Assembly: GCA_008638375.1 (NCBI GenBank)
Contig: CM018032.1
Location: 40,115,355 to 40,179,354 of the forward strand
Length of the DNA: 64,000 nt
Source of the DNA: Nyssa sinensis
Taxonomy: Eukaryota > Streptophyta > Magnoliopsida > Cornales > Nyssaceae
Direction of reading: 5' to 3'
This document shows positions 12,941-25,400 of the stretch, piece by piece (position 1 is the stretch's first letter; each line of letters opens with the position of its first letter). Made by a program: the position numbers and the translations under genes. The notes under the pieces were generated by a model, which saw only the letters and a program-made list of their open reading frames with translations, had not been told where the DNA came from and searched no databases.

Positions 12941-13175
12941 GAGAAGAAGAATTTATACAGAAAAAATTATACAGAATTTGTCAAAAATTATATATATACA
13001 GAGAGAGAGAGAGAGAGAGGAGAAGAAGAATTTATACAGAAAAAAGAAGAAGATAAACTCACTGAAACATAGAGAAAAAATATACAGTAAAGCAAAAGAG
13101 AAAAAAATTGAAAAATGAAACAGAAAAAATTATACAGAAATCGTCCAAGGGGGAAAAATTATACAGAAATTGACA

Positions 13176-13252
<77 letters not shown>

Positions 13253-16200
13253 AAGAAATTATACAGAAAAAGGGGCGGAGAATAGAGTTTTACGTACCTG
13301 GGTTGGTGACTTCGACAACGATGGACTGTCACTCCTGTATAATCTGACCGGAGACTTCGACGGACTGCCGATGGACTACAATGACAACGACGGACTGCCG
13401 ATGGACTACAATCACAAAGATGGACTGCCGATCGTAAGAAGAGGAGAAGAAATTAGACCGGAGACATCGATCGTAAGAAGAGGCAGAAGTTAGAGAATAG
13501 AGATGTACGTACCGGAGACTTCGACGACGGCGGAATGCGACGGCGACGAACTGCGACGGCGACAGCGACGGACTATGATGGCGACGGAGGCGAGCGACGG
13601 AGGCCAGGGCTTTTCTCTCTTCTCTTCTCTTCTCTTCTCTTCGATCATAAGAAATGCCCGACCTTAGCATAAAGGATATAAAAATAAGTTTGTTAAATTA
13701 CAAACTGACCCCGGTAGGTTTTAAAAATATTAAAAGAGACCCCGTTTTTTTTATTCCAAATTACAAACCGACCCTCGCGTGTCTGAACTTTCCCGCGCGT
13801 GTCCCGCCCGTGTCCTGGGACGTGTCCGGCCGTGTCCTGGGCGTGTCCTACATAAAAAAAAAAAAAGAAACTGTTCAGATGATTCGGACACGTGTCCGAC
13901 ACGTGTCCGGCGCGTGTCCGAGCGTGTCCGTGTCCCAGACGTGTCGGACACCGATACGCTGCCCAGATTGAAGTGTTCGTGCTTCCTAGCAAATACCAAT
14001 GTATTTCGAGCCTTATATAAAGGACTATATGGGCTGCATATGTAATAAAATTAAAAAGAGAGAATTCAGAAGAAAAAATAATACAAATAAAGTTGTGAAA
14101 GAAGACAAGCTCCCACTCAATTGGTAGAGGAGAAACACATGTTAAGAGCCCCCAAGGTCAATTGTAAAATCCCGTAGAGGCAATTGTAAAAGTCCCATAA
14201 AATACAATGATATCAATGCATCAAGAAATTGAACATTTGGCATTAGAGTATCAAAAAATCCAACATGGTATCAAAGTTGGTTTCAAGTTAAAATGGGCGA
14301 GATTAACAAAGCATGTGATAAAATAGCAACAACTGGTAAGTTAGTGAAAGGCTAGGTTGATCCTAGAGGCTCTAAACAAATCAGAGTTAGGTTAAGAATA
14401 TATTAGAGTTCCAGGTCATGATCAAAGCTGGGCATGTGACAAAAATCATAACTGGTGTTGGTTGGTGAAGAATATTGGTCACCAAAAATAAGAAGAAGAA
14501 CAAGAGAAATACAAGAAGACTTGTCTCTTATCTTGGTTATCAATTCTATTCTAAGGTTGAAACTACAACCCATTTAAGCCTAGACAAAGGCTTGGTTTTC
14601 AATAAGAAGAACAAGAAAAAAGAAGTGGAGAAGAAGGAAAAAAAGAATTTTTTCAATGCAATTGCTAGTGTTAGAAAACAAATCTATGGAAAAAGAAAAC
14701 CGAAAAGCAAGCAAGTGCTTTACTGGTTACAAGAAAAGGGCAAAGACCATGAGTCCACCAAGGGAGAAAAAAAGTGAATAACAAAAAGGAGAAAAAAGAG
14801 GGAATATTCCTAAAAATGAAAGGGGGTAGCAGCCATTTGAGACTTTTTTTTTTGTTTATTATCATTTTGTTTTGTCGGCTATATTGAGAATCAAGCAACT
14901 AAAAGTTGGAAGCAAGGTCACAAGTGCAATGAGTTTTCAAGAAAAAATAGAGAGTTGATGCCAATAATAGAGAAGAATCAATTGCTGCCAATAATGAATG
15001 AAGATTGCAGATTGAAAAATGAAGAATGATTGATTGAAGAATGGAGATGGAATGAAATGAAAAAAACTCAAAATTAAGGGAGAGTGTTGGAAATATAATT
15101 TTGAACTTTTCTATAATACACAAGTGTCTAGATGCATACAATTAGATATATGAATTTGTCTAGGAATTTTAAAGGTTGTTTAGGAATTCTAAAGGTTGTC
15201 TTCAAACCAATGTATTTCTAGCCCTATATAAAGGACTATATGGGTTACATATGTAATAGAATTAAAAAGAAAAATGATACAAATATAGTTGTGAAAGAAG
15301 ACAAGCACCCACTCAATTGGTAGAGGAGAAAACATGTTAAGAGCCCCCAAGGTCAAGTGTAAAAGCCCTTAGAGGCAGTTATAAAAGTCCCAAAAAATAC
15401 AGTGATATCAAAGCACCAAGAAATCCAATATTTGGCATTAGAGTATCAAAAAATCCAACAAAAGCAACCAAAACTATATACAATGTCTGCCCAAAGTGAG
15501 AAGCTAGAAGCATCTAAGTTTCTATTTTGTGTCTTATTGAGATCAACAATTATGTTCTCAGTCAATTCAACATGATAAATGAGAAAAGAAAATCTATCTC
15601 CTGGAAGGTTTGATTGTAAGTTTAAGCATCTACAAATTATGGCTTCTTGGTTGTTAGAATTAATCAAACATATCAAATGTTTATGTCAAGATCATTTTTT
15701 TATGTAGGACAAATGTGGTACCTACTAAAATATGTATACATCTTTCAGAGTTATGTAGGATTCTTTAGTTTACAAATTTGAGCTTATTTCAAATTGGTGA
15801 TTTTCGATAAAATATCTATTATCTCTATTATTTTCTATTCAAAATAGGATTCTTTATTATATTAGGATAATGATAGGATTTATAGTTTCCTAGTCAAAAT
15901 AGTAGTATTATAACTCTATAAATATGATGTAATAGGTCTTTATTATTCAGTTTTTTTTTATCAATAATAATATAATTTTGAATTATAGAGAATTTATTAT
16001 CCTTTTGGGTTGATTGTTCCTTATTGTGGATAGTGATGTCTTTCACGTTTTCGTTTTGTGTTAGTTGGTATTAGAGCGATGATTTGTTCGATTATATGAC
16101 AATTGACGGAGATTAAATTAGATATCCTTACGACGACGTTTGTAGGAGACAATTTGTTATTCGTTTAGAGTGTCAGATATAAGAGAATCATGGAGACAAT

Positions 16201-18924
16201 AGGTATTGCACTGACGATGGAGCTCGCAATCAACCTGTTCATGGACATGTTTTTTAACACCTTAACCCAATTTTATAGGGTAGTTGTGTTCAACCGTTAA
16301 TGTCTAGATATTATCGATGAATGAAATTAGAAAAATGATAATTCATAGCGCAATATTGAAAATTTTGCCAAAAGAGAGTTTTATTTAATATATAAAGTTG
16401 TACTAAATCATTATTAATTAATAGTCAAATAATTGGTTTTAGCCTGTATGATCACAAGATTTAATAAAAGACTAATCATTACGATTGATGATATCATGTG
16501 ACATAAAGTGACAACCAAAGGGCTGCAACCCGTGAATCAATAGAGAGAAAATATGAAAGAAAGAGTGATGTAAAGTAAAGTGTGAAAAATAATGGAGAAG
16601 TTGGAGAATTGAGTTGGCTACCAACCTGTGAATCAATAATATATATATATATATGTATGTATATATAAAACACCCTGACCTAACTATATTGGGTGGTTAT
16701 GTATAATGATGAAAATTATTGGAGACAATTATAGAAATATATGAAATGAGCCAAGTTAATTGGTGACGATAATTTTTTAATATGGGATTGTAATAAAGAC
16801 CATTACTAGATGGAAAACCATGATTAGTGTTAATAAAAACATAGCTAAATTTTGTAGTAATAGTAGATAGGTAAACTTAATTAAAGATTGATGTCCCTAT
16901 TTCATGTATCTGATGATGTTATGACATCATTCAAATAGACATCTATGATGATGTGATGGCATGATGGAATGTGGTGTACGTACACCACACTAATATATGA
17001 GCATTAATCTTGGTATCTATCGCTTTAGGTTGGTAGTTGCATGGCTGGTATACTAATCATCTTCTAGCTAGAATCTCTATTCATCATGGCTTATTAGCAT
17101 CTGGATTTGTAAACTTCTTGGTCATTCCTGAAAATATATACAGGATAAAACCCTGTGAGCTTAATGAAAAGCTCGTGAGTAACTCGAGTTTCGGGTTTTC
17201 TGAAACCCTTTTTTGATAACTTTCATGGATAGTAGTTAAAAAGAGCTGTACTGAAAGCTATTGACATTTTTAAAAACAGATATATATATATATATATATA
17301 TATTTGAGAGTTGCAAGTTATATACTGAAAACATTGCAAGAATCTATGCTAGTTAGTTTTGTAGGATTATCATAATCATAGAATCTGTTGCAGTAAAAGT
17401 AACTTAGTAAAGTAATACATGCCAAACATCTCATAAGCTTAGTCCCTTAAGGACTGTAAATTGCCACTTTGGTGACAACATGTAATTTAGAGCTTAGGGC
17501 ATACAGAGGCCTTATGACTTGTAGTTATTGCTTAACCCTTGGCCAAATCTTACATAGGTTGCTTGACCCCTGGCCAAGTCTTACACATGCTGCTTGTAAG
17601 ACATTCTTTTAAAACATTCTTTAAGCTATCCATGTCATATAAGACACTTTAGGAAATATTGACGAAGATTTACAGTTGAAACATTTAACACAGCAGTCCA
17701 AAAATGTTATAATTATGTGAATAACTGCATTTATCAAAACATTTGAATGTAAATATGGCAATAATTCAGGATATAAGGTTACTCACATTTAAAATATTTA
17801 AAGAGATGCTAGTAAAGAACTGCAATTAAAGAAACTATATTTCATGGAAATTGCTTCTTTATTCCCAGATTCAGAATTGCTCACCTTTGTTTAATGCTTC
17901 GCTAATTAGTCCTTCTTGGATGCTCCTTAGTCTTTTCAGGCCCTATAAAGGCAATTAACATTCATTAAACACTATTTTAATGTTATATTTCTTAAGGACC
18001 TATGCTTTATGAGCTTTATTTGGTTAAACAGGTTTCATCACCGAGTTCATTATACTCAATAGAATCTCAATGTATAATATACATATCCAAGGCCACCAAA
18101 AATATGTTCAAGTCCTGTTTAATGTCCCTAATTATGTATGGTTATGATGCAAATTAAACCGTCAAGAAGGTGGAAGGAAAAATGAAGCAATCTCGGGTGA
18201 ACAGTAGCCGTGAAAGTCCAAATTTTTCAGAATTCCATGGGCAATATCCCCATGTTCAAATTTGATTTTCTCTTAATTCTAGTTTTCAAATTCAATGAGA
18301 ATTTTCAGAAACATTACATATTGAGTCTAGTTTCATTGAGCTTTTGAATGATCCGAAAATTCCACTCGTAGCTCAAGATATAAGCCAAACAATCCACTAA
18401 GGTTAGAATCTGGACAGTTTTGGTAAAATCACTATATCCAATTCATCTTACGGCCAAATGATGCTTATAATATATCAAATCAAAGCTAAGAGATAGATGT
18501 ACACTCCCACAGAATTTCAGAATTTAATTCAAATAATTGGGAGAGATATAACAGTTTGAAATGGACTGTTTTGCATTAATCCAATTTTCTTTTTTTGCCC
18601 ACCTGATTTGAAAATTCATAACTTAGAGTCGGCTTGGAGTTTAGGGGTGAAACTGATTTTAAAAGAAACTAGACATCTCGAGATCCAATTTAGACTCAAA
18701 TGTACTCGATTTGGATTTGAATTGATTAAGTTATGACCATCCTAATTCGAACGTGTGCTGCAAGCAGCTCCTAGATGAGCTACATGATTCATTTTAATCC
18801 CTCCAATTCCAACTCAAATCACTTTGATATATCACCATGTTATGGTTTCCTACATGGATTCAATTATAAAACTATATAGAAAATAAGAGAAAAAAAGAAA
18901 GATGTTCTAACCTTGTTTCAGGGC

Positions 18925-18967
<43 letters not shown>

Positions 18968-19098
18968 CCTCTCTTTTCCATTGTTGCATGCACGAAGTAG
19001 GCTCCCATTAGAGTCTCCATGGCTTTTGAATCTCCCAGTCAATTTTAGTTTGGCACTACACACATGCACACAAGCTTTTTTTCTCTCCCTCTCTCTAC

Positions 19099-19133
<35 letters not shown>

Positions 19134-19404
19134 CACTTCAGCTAGACAAAATGTGTGGCAACTTATAGGTGGTAGGATAGACTTATATAAGTCTTTTTCT
19201 CATCTCTTCCTATATCTTTTCTTCGTGTCTCATGGCTGACAGAGGTTAGTATTAGGTTTTATAAGTTTTTATTTTTATTCAATCATTCACTCCACTTTAC
19301 ATACATTTGTTCACACACTATGCATTCACATGCACACACTATTCACTCACTAATGTTTGTCTCCCACTTAGTCACCTTAGGGGTCCACTCATGTGAGGCC
19401 TTAG

Positions 19405-19435
<31 letters not shown>

Positions 19436-22400
19436 ATGCTCATGTATAAGTGTGGTGTAAGTACACCACATTTCATTATGCCATCACATCATCATGGATG
19501 TCTATTTGAATGATATCATAACATCATTATATACATTCTTTAATTAAGTTTACTTGTATACTACTACTACCAAAATTAACTATGTTTTAATTAACACTAA
19601 TCATGGTTTTCTATCTAGTAATGGTCTTTCTTACAATCCCATATCAAAGAATTATTCTCACCAATTAACTTGGCCCATTTCATATACTTCTATAATTGTC
19701 TCCAATAATTATCATCATTATACATAATATACATAATATATATAATTTATTATTAATTCACGGGTTGGCAACTCAATTCTCGAACTTTTCAATTATTTTT
19801 CACACTTTACTTCACATCACTCCCTCTTTCATATTTCCTCTCTATTGATTCATGGGTGGCAGCCCTTTGGCTATCTCCTTATGTCACATGATATCATCAA
19901 TCATAACGATTGGTCTTTTATTAAATCTTGTGAACATACAGTTTAAAGCCGATTATTTGACTATTAATTAATAATGGTGTACAACTGTATATATTAAATA
20001 AAATTATCTTTCGGCCAAATTTTCGATATTTCACTATCAATTAGCATTTGTTTTGATTTCATACATCGATAATATTTATACATTAATGTTTGAACACAAC
20101 TACCTTATAAAATTGGGTTGGGGGTGTTACATTCTTCCCTTTGAAAAAGAGTTTGGTCCCTCAAACTCAGAACAACTTGTATTTCAAACATTTTGGTGTG
20201 CTCTTATTGTTTATCTTGTTTTTGAATAGTCTTTTTTGTTTCAGAGTCCATTCAAGTCGATCTCTCAAATATACTTCTTCGAGCACACTGTGACTATCAC
20301 CCAAAATGGTAATGTCACTGATGGTTATTAGTGATGAAGCTTATATCAATGAACACTAGCTATTGTTGGTGACTGTTTCTTGGTTCTTTTATAGGGAAGC
20401 CAAAAGTTGCGGCACCATGTGTGACGACTAATATTACTTCTCGGACCATCTGGCTTCATTCCCAGACAAGCTCTCATTGTTGGGAGCTTACGACTTCTCG
20501 AGTGCCAATTTTTCTAGTGGCACTATTATCCTTATGGTATCGGTAGAGGTTCTCCCTCTTCTTCAATTTACATATAAGGCACAAATCCTAGGGCCCTGTT
20601 CTTTTCATGGGGTGGGTGGAGGTGTAAACACATACATATTTCTCTTCACTACTGCTTCACATTCAAGTGTGAGTTGTTGTCTTGGTGACCTCTATTTTTT
20701 ATAAGCATAATTACCTCCCACGTTAGGGATAAGTTGGGTCACACTATGCTTTCACGTTCGCCAACAATTTGGTTGATTGTGATAATATCTCCGACATTAC
20801 TACTTTTGAGATAGTCATCCGTGCGACGTGAAAATTATTTTTTTACTTTTGTCCTTAAAGTCAACAAAGTGAGGATTGGACAATCGTTTTTTGGTAAATG
20901 ACGTCATTTATTGAAACTTATCAAGTTGGAAGTGTTTGGGTATACGTGTCATCATTTGGGTGGTAAGACATTGGTGCGTGAAATCCGGTGATAATCCGGC
21001 AAAAGCTTTTGTTGGAAACTTTTCACTCTCAACGCGTATAATATCTTCCAACAATAGTATTGGTGGTGTATAGAGCAGTACTTTGGCTACCTTTAGCATT
21101 CTTGTTAGGGCATTTTCATCAATTTTATTGACTTATTAGTAATAGTCAATACCTGTCATGTCAACTTGAAGTTATAACCATTTCTTTAATACAAGAGTTG
21201 ATTTGGTTTGACGATTTTATTGCCGACCTTCACTCCAAGTGGTAAGGGTTTTACTATCTCATCTATTGGAAATGTCATCATTTCTAGTCAAGAATAAGAT
21301 CCTTTTTTTTTCTTCCCTTGATACGTCGTCATATCAAGAAAGATAAGATTTTTCTTGATTTTTTCTCATTTCTTTGCTTTTCCGCATCTTTATATTTTCC
21401 TCCTCCCATGATTTCTCTGTTAACAACGATTTTCTATTTTACATCTTGCAGAGTTGGCTTACTGACGGTTGTTGCAGCTATTTCTCTGCCTTTGGTTGCC
21501 TCATCGTTGATTGTCGATTTCTACTTTTTTCACCCCAAGTATTAATCGTTTCCACCCTTGAGACCAAGAATTGGCATCTGAGCAATAGGTTATTCAGATG
21601 CCCTTAGGAGATTTAGGGACTAAAAGCTTAGTGATACCGGTAGAGTTAATATCAAAGTTAGTATTAGAGTACAGGTTACCTAAACATAGGTGACCGTCCG
21701 TATATAGTTTATTAAGGGTTTAAGTAACTGTCGAATAGATTGTAGAAGGATAGCGGAGTATGCTAGTGTGTTATTAGGACCTTAGTTACGAGTAAGACTG
21801 ATCACCTTGCTATGTAACTTTGGGACTGAGAAACATATGTGGCATGTCTTATTCCACTATTGAGTTAGGATTTATAGCGAATAAACTCAGTAAAGAGTAA
21901 TTGAAAATGATAGTCTATAGTAGAAGTCACAGATTAAAGTTAATATCGAGATAAAAGCAAAAGTTCAAAGTTAACTAAATCTCAACCCAAATGGCTTAAA
22001 GACCCCAATTATGAGTAAACTAAGAAGAAAGAGGATAGATTACTACTACCCTAAGAATCTCTAATAAGACTGGAACTAAAGTAAAACACTTGCACTCATC
22101 CAAAAGAAGGGAAATGTTGGAAAAAAAAAATTAAAAGATTTAACTTTATTAATTAATGTGTTAGTGGACTACAAAAAGAATCATCATACAACAAATGAGC
22201 TAAGCAACAAATAAGCTAAGCATTAGGAACTATAGGATTCCTTCGAACCTCAACAAAGAGTTGCTTTTATTGTTCTTGAAGTTGTTGATTGTTTCTTTCT
22301 AACATTGCAAGCTTGGATTCCATAGTGCTCGAGTAAGACTCCACAAGACCTTTCAGTCTCTTATTTTCCTTTTTTGGGCTTATAACTTTTTGTTGAGATA

Positions 22401-25400
22401 AAGTTGGCATTTTAGGTATTTTATTTCAGAATTCTTGGCATGTAAACGCCGAGCCATATTTGAAAGGGAGCTAGTAGCTCGAACACTGAGAACCAAAGAG
22501 TCATAGACGGCATTAGCATCAAATTTAGTTGCAAGTAACTCCTCATCATGAGGAGGGACAAGACCTAGAGAAACCGCCAAGGCAACTGAGCCATTTTTCA
22601 CCCTGGAGTCATTAATTGTGACAGGACCAGTTAAAGGACCAGTTAAAGATAAGAATGTTGGTTGCCATATAGTTGGTTGTAAATTAAGCATCTCATTCAG
22701 ATCAGGAAGATTCTGAGAGGGAGCCAATAAACGAATGAAAGAGGAGATTTAGAAAAGTAGAGATTGACAGTGATTAAGATATAACCAACATAAGGCCAAA
22801 GTGTGAAGTTAAAGACTCAATTGCATTGGCCCGCGTATTGTTGGAAATCAAATCAGCCTCGTGGTAGTTGATAGATCCCTACATACGTACAACATTAATT
22901 ACCATGAATAAATACCGCAATAGTGACTGTGGTTAAATTAGTATGGCTAGTGTAAATTTGAACTTTTGAGATGGAAATCTCTGAAGGATCAGTAATAGGT
23001 GGAGGAGTTAGGTCAGTCACAAACACCATCAGGATAGAACTAAACCTGAACTGATTGTGATTGTGGGAGAAAGTAAGAGAAATCGAGGAAGCTTCTGATA
23101 AATTGTATCAGAATAACGACTAGTTGGATGGATATGGGTTGAAGTGGAATCATTTTCTGTATTACAAGTGATGATGGCTACATTATCTAGTAATTAAGAA
23201 ACTGTGACCATGACAATACTTTCAATTCAAAGATGGAAAAATACTTCATGAATAAATCATGTTAAATTATTACAGAACAAATCATACGAAATCCTGAAAA
23301 TTAAAGAGACAAGATTACAATTCAAACATCCTCTAAAGAGGATGAAGTGATAGTAAGTATGTTGAAAGGACTAAAATAATAACAATTAACAATGATAGAA
23401 GCACCAATTTAAGCTTCTATCCCATCTGGGAAAAATAGGAACAAGCAAGAATCCTTTAAACACACCAAAAGCCAAAATCTCAATTCTATTCAAATATTCA
23501 AAACGTCTCCAAATGAGGACGCAGTACAAGGAAATATACTGTAAAAGTTAGAAGTGAAGTAGCTAACAACATAAAAATAAATAGTAGAAGAACATCTTTC
23601 AAAGCTCGGAGGATATCCAAAGGCATGAAAATACTTAGTAGAGACTGAGAAGAAAGATACTTGAAATACAAAGAGAAAATGTATGAATTCATCAATCAAC
23701 CCCGTTAGCTAAGATCTAGAAATCTTCATTCAAGAAAAGGAAATTTGTGTACTTGTGACAGGGGAATCGAAACCAATGTAATTAAAGGCGAAAGGCGCCT
23801 TCAAGGCGCTAAGGTCTTATATTGCTTGAAAAGCGAGGCGACAAAAAAATGCTAGTCTGAATGAAGCAAGACGCTAACTTATAAAAATAATAAAAAATAT
23901 ATATTATACATTAAAGGTTCATTTATTCTAAGTTAAACAATATTTTATGTAATAATTCTCTTTTAATACTAAGAAAATTAATATAAAAGATGATATAACA
24001 TAATTAAGTTTTAAGCAAAGAGACTATTCTAAACTTTTTCTTCCCTTTTTACTACTTTTATAATGGTTAAATATTGTTCAAACAAAAATAGCTTCAATCC
24101 TAAAACAACAAGACAAGAAACATGAACACATTCAAGTAAAATAAGTTTCAGTTAATGAGGCTCTCGCCTCAGCACCTTTTGCCTTAGTCAAGGCGAGCGC
24201 CTAGGCGCCTTATTAAAATCGCCTTGCTTGAATTATGTTGAGGCATTACGCCTCAACCTCACCTCGCCTTATCGCCTAGGCAAGCACTCGGTTGCCTTTG
24301 ACAACACTGATCGAAACCAATGGCTGTTGGCAAATGGACAGAATGGAAGAGATCGTTGCAACCGTCAACGACAAACCAGATCTAGAGAAAACTAAGAGGA
24401 AATGTTATTAGTAAAGGTTGAGATTGTCAGTGACAAGGAAGAGGAATAGTAAAAAATCAGAACCTTGACCATAAAAACGAGTAGATATAACAACACGATT
24501 AGAAGTAAGATTTTGGACTCCTCATTCACCAAGGTGAAGTCAACGAGAGAAGAGTACCTGAAAAATCAAAAACACGATCCCAAAAGTCAGATTTACGGAT
24601 CTTGGTCTCAACGGTGGAAACGATTGATCCTTGGGGTGAAAGAAGATGAAATCGATGATCAACGATGAGGTAGCCAACCTAGGATCTGCACCTTGTATGT
24701 AAATTGAAGAAGAGGGAGAACCCCCACCGATAATGAAAAGACAACAGAGCCATCAAAAGATTGGCTTTGTGGAAAACCATAGGTTCCTAACAATGAGAGC
24801 TCATTTGGGAATGAAGCCAGATGGTTCAAGAAGCGGTATTAGTTGTGAGACATGGTGCTCCAATGTTTGACTTCCCTAGAAGATAACCAAGAAACAGTCA
24901 TACCACCAACAACTAGTTTTCATTGACATAAGCTTTATCACTCCTAGCCATCAGTGACATTACCGTTTTGGGTGATGGTCACAAGTGTGCTCAAAAAAGT
25001 ATATTTGGGAGATTGGCTCGAATGGACTCTGAAATAAAGGGGACTATTCAAAAACAAGATGAGCAGTAAGAGCACACCGAAATGTTTGAAATACAAGTTG
25101 TTTTGAGTTTGAGGGACCAAAATCTTTTTAAGGAGGAGAAGATGTAACACCCCAACCTAATTTTATAGGGTAGTTGTGTTCAAACATTAGTGTCTAGATA
25201 TTATTTATGTATGAAATAAGAAAAATTCTAATTGATAGTGCAATATTGGAAATTTTGCCGAAAGCAAATCATTCCATTTGAATTTTGTTTCATTGCATAT
25301 AGAATTAATACAATACGATCATCACTATCATTCAATCGAGATTTTCGAAATTCACAACAACCCTCTTCGTCGGTCTGTCATAGTTCAATTCATCGTTTAC

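Larger units (their letters stand above)
12118..15460 (+). mobile_element. Non-autonomous LTR retrotransposon with 376-bp LTRs in EB1C intron 3
   Basis: The 5' LTR starts TGTTGGAAATATAATTTTG at 12118 and, after removal of a nested transposon (12244-13997 including one TSD), ends AAAATCCAACA at 14265. The 3' LTR is 15085-15460 with the same ends. The PBS-like TGGTATCAAAG at 14266 fits the initiator-Met tRNA type of primer. The PPT AAGGGAGAG directly precedes 15085. The flanks are GAAGC (12113-12117) and AAAGC (15461-15465), a TSD with one transition. The internal region is only about 0.8 kb and encodes no gag or pol, so it would have depended on a partner element (LARD/TRIM-like). Confidence 0.85.

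Noticed and set aside
13170..13670. Overlapping frames of 107 and 113 codons on both strands
   Set aside because: They arise from GA microsatellite and GACGGACTGCCGATGGACTA-type short repeats in a non-autonomous DNA transposon.
16248..20131. A single foldback element with 700-bp terminal inverted repeats
   Set aside because: The arms begin with TGTAACACC-type LTR starts, one abutting a polypurine tract, and no target duplication was found, so opposed LTRs fit better.
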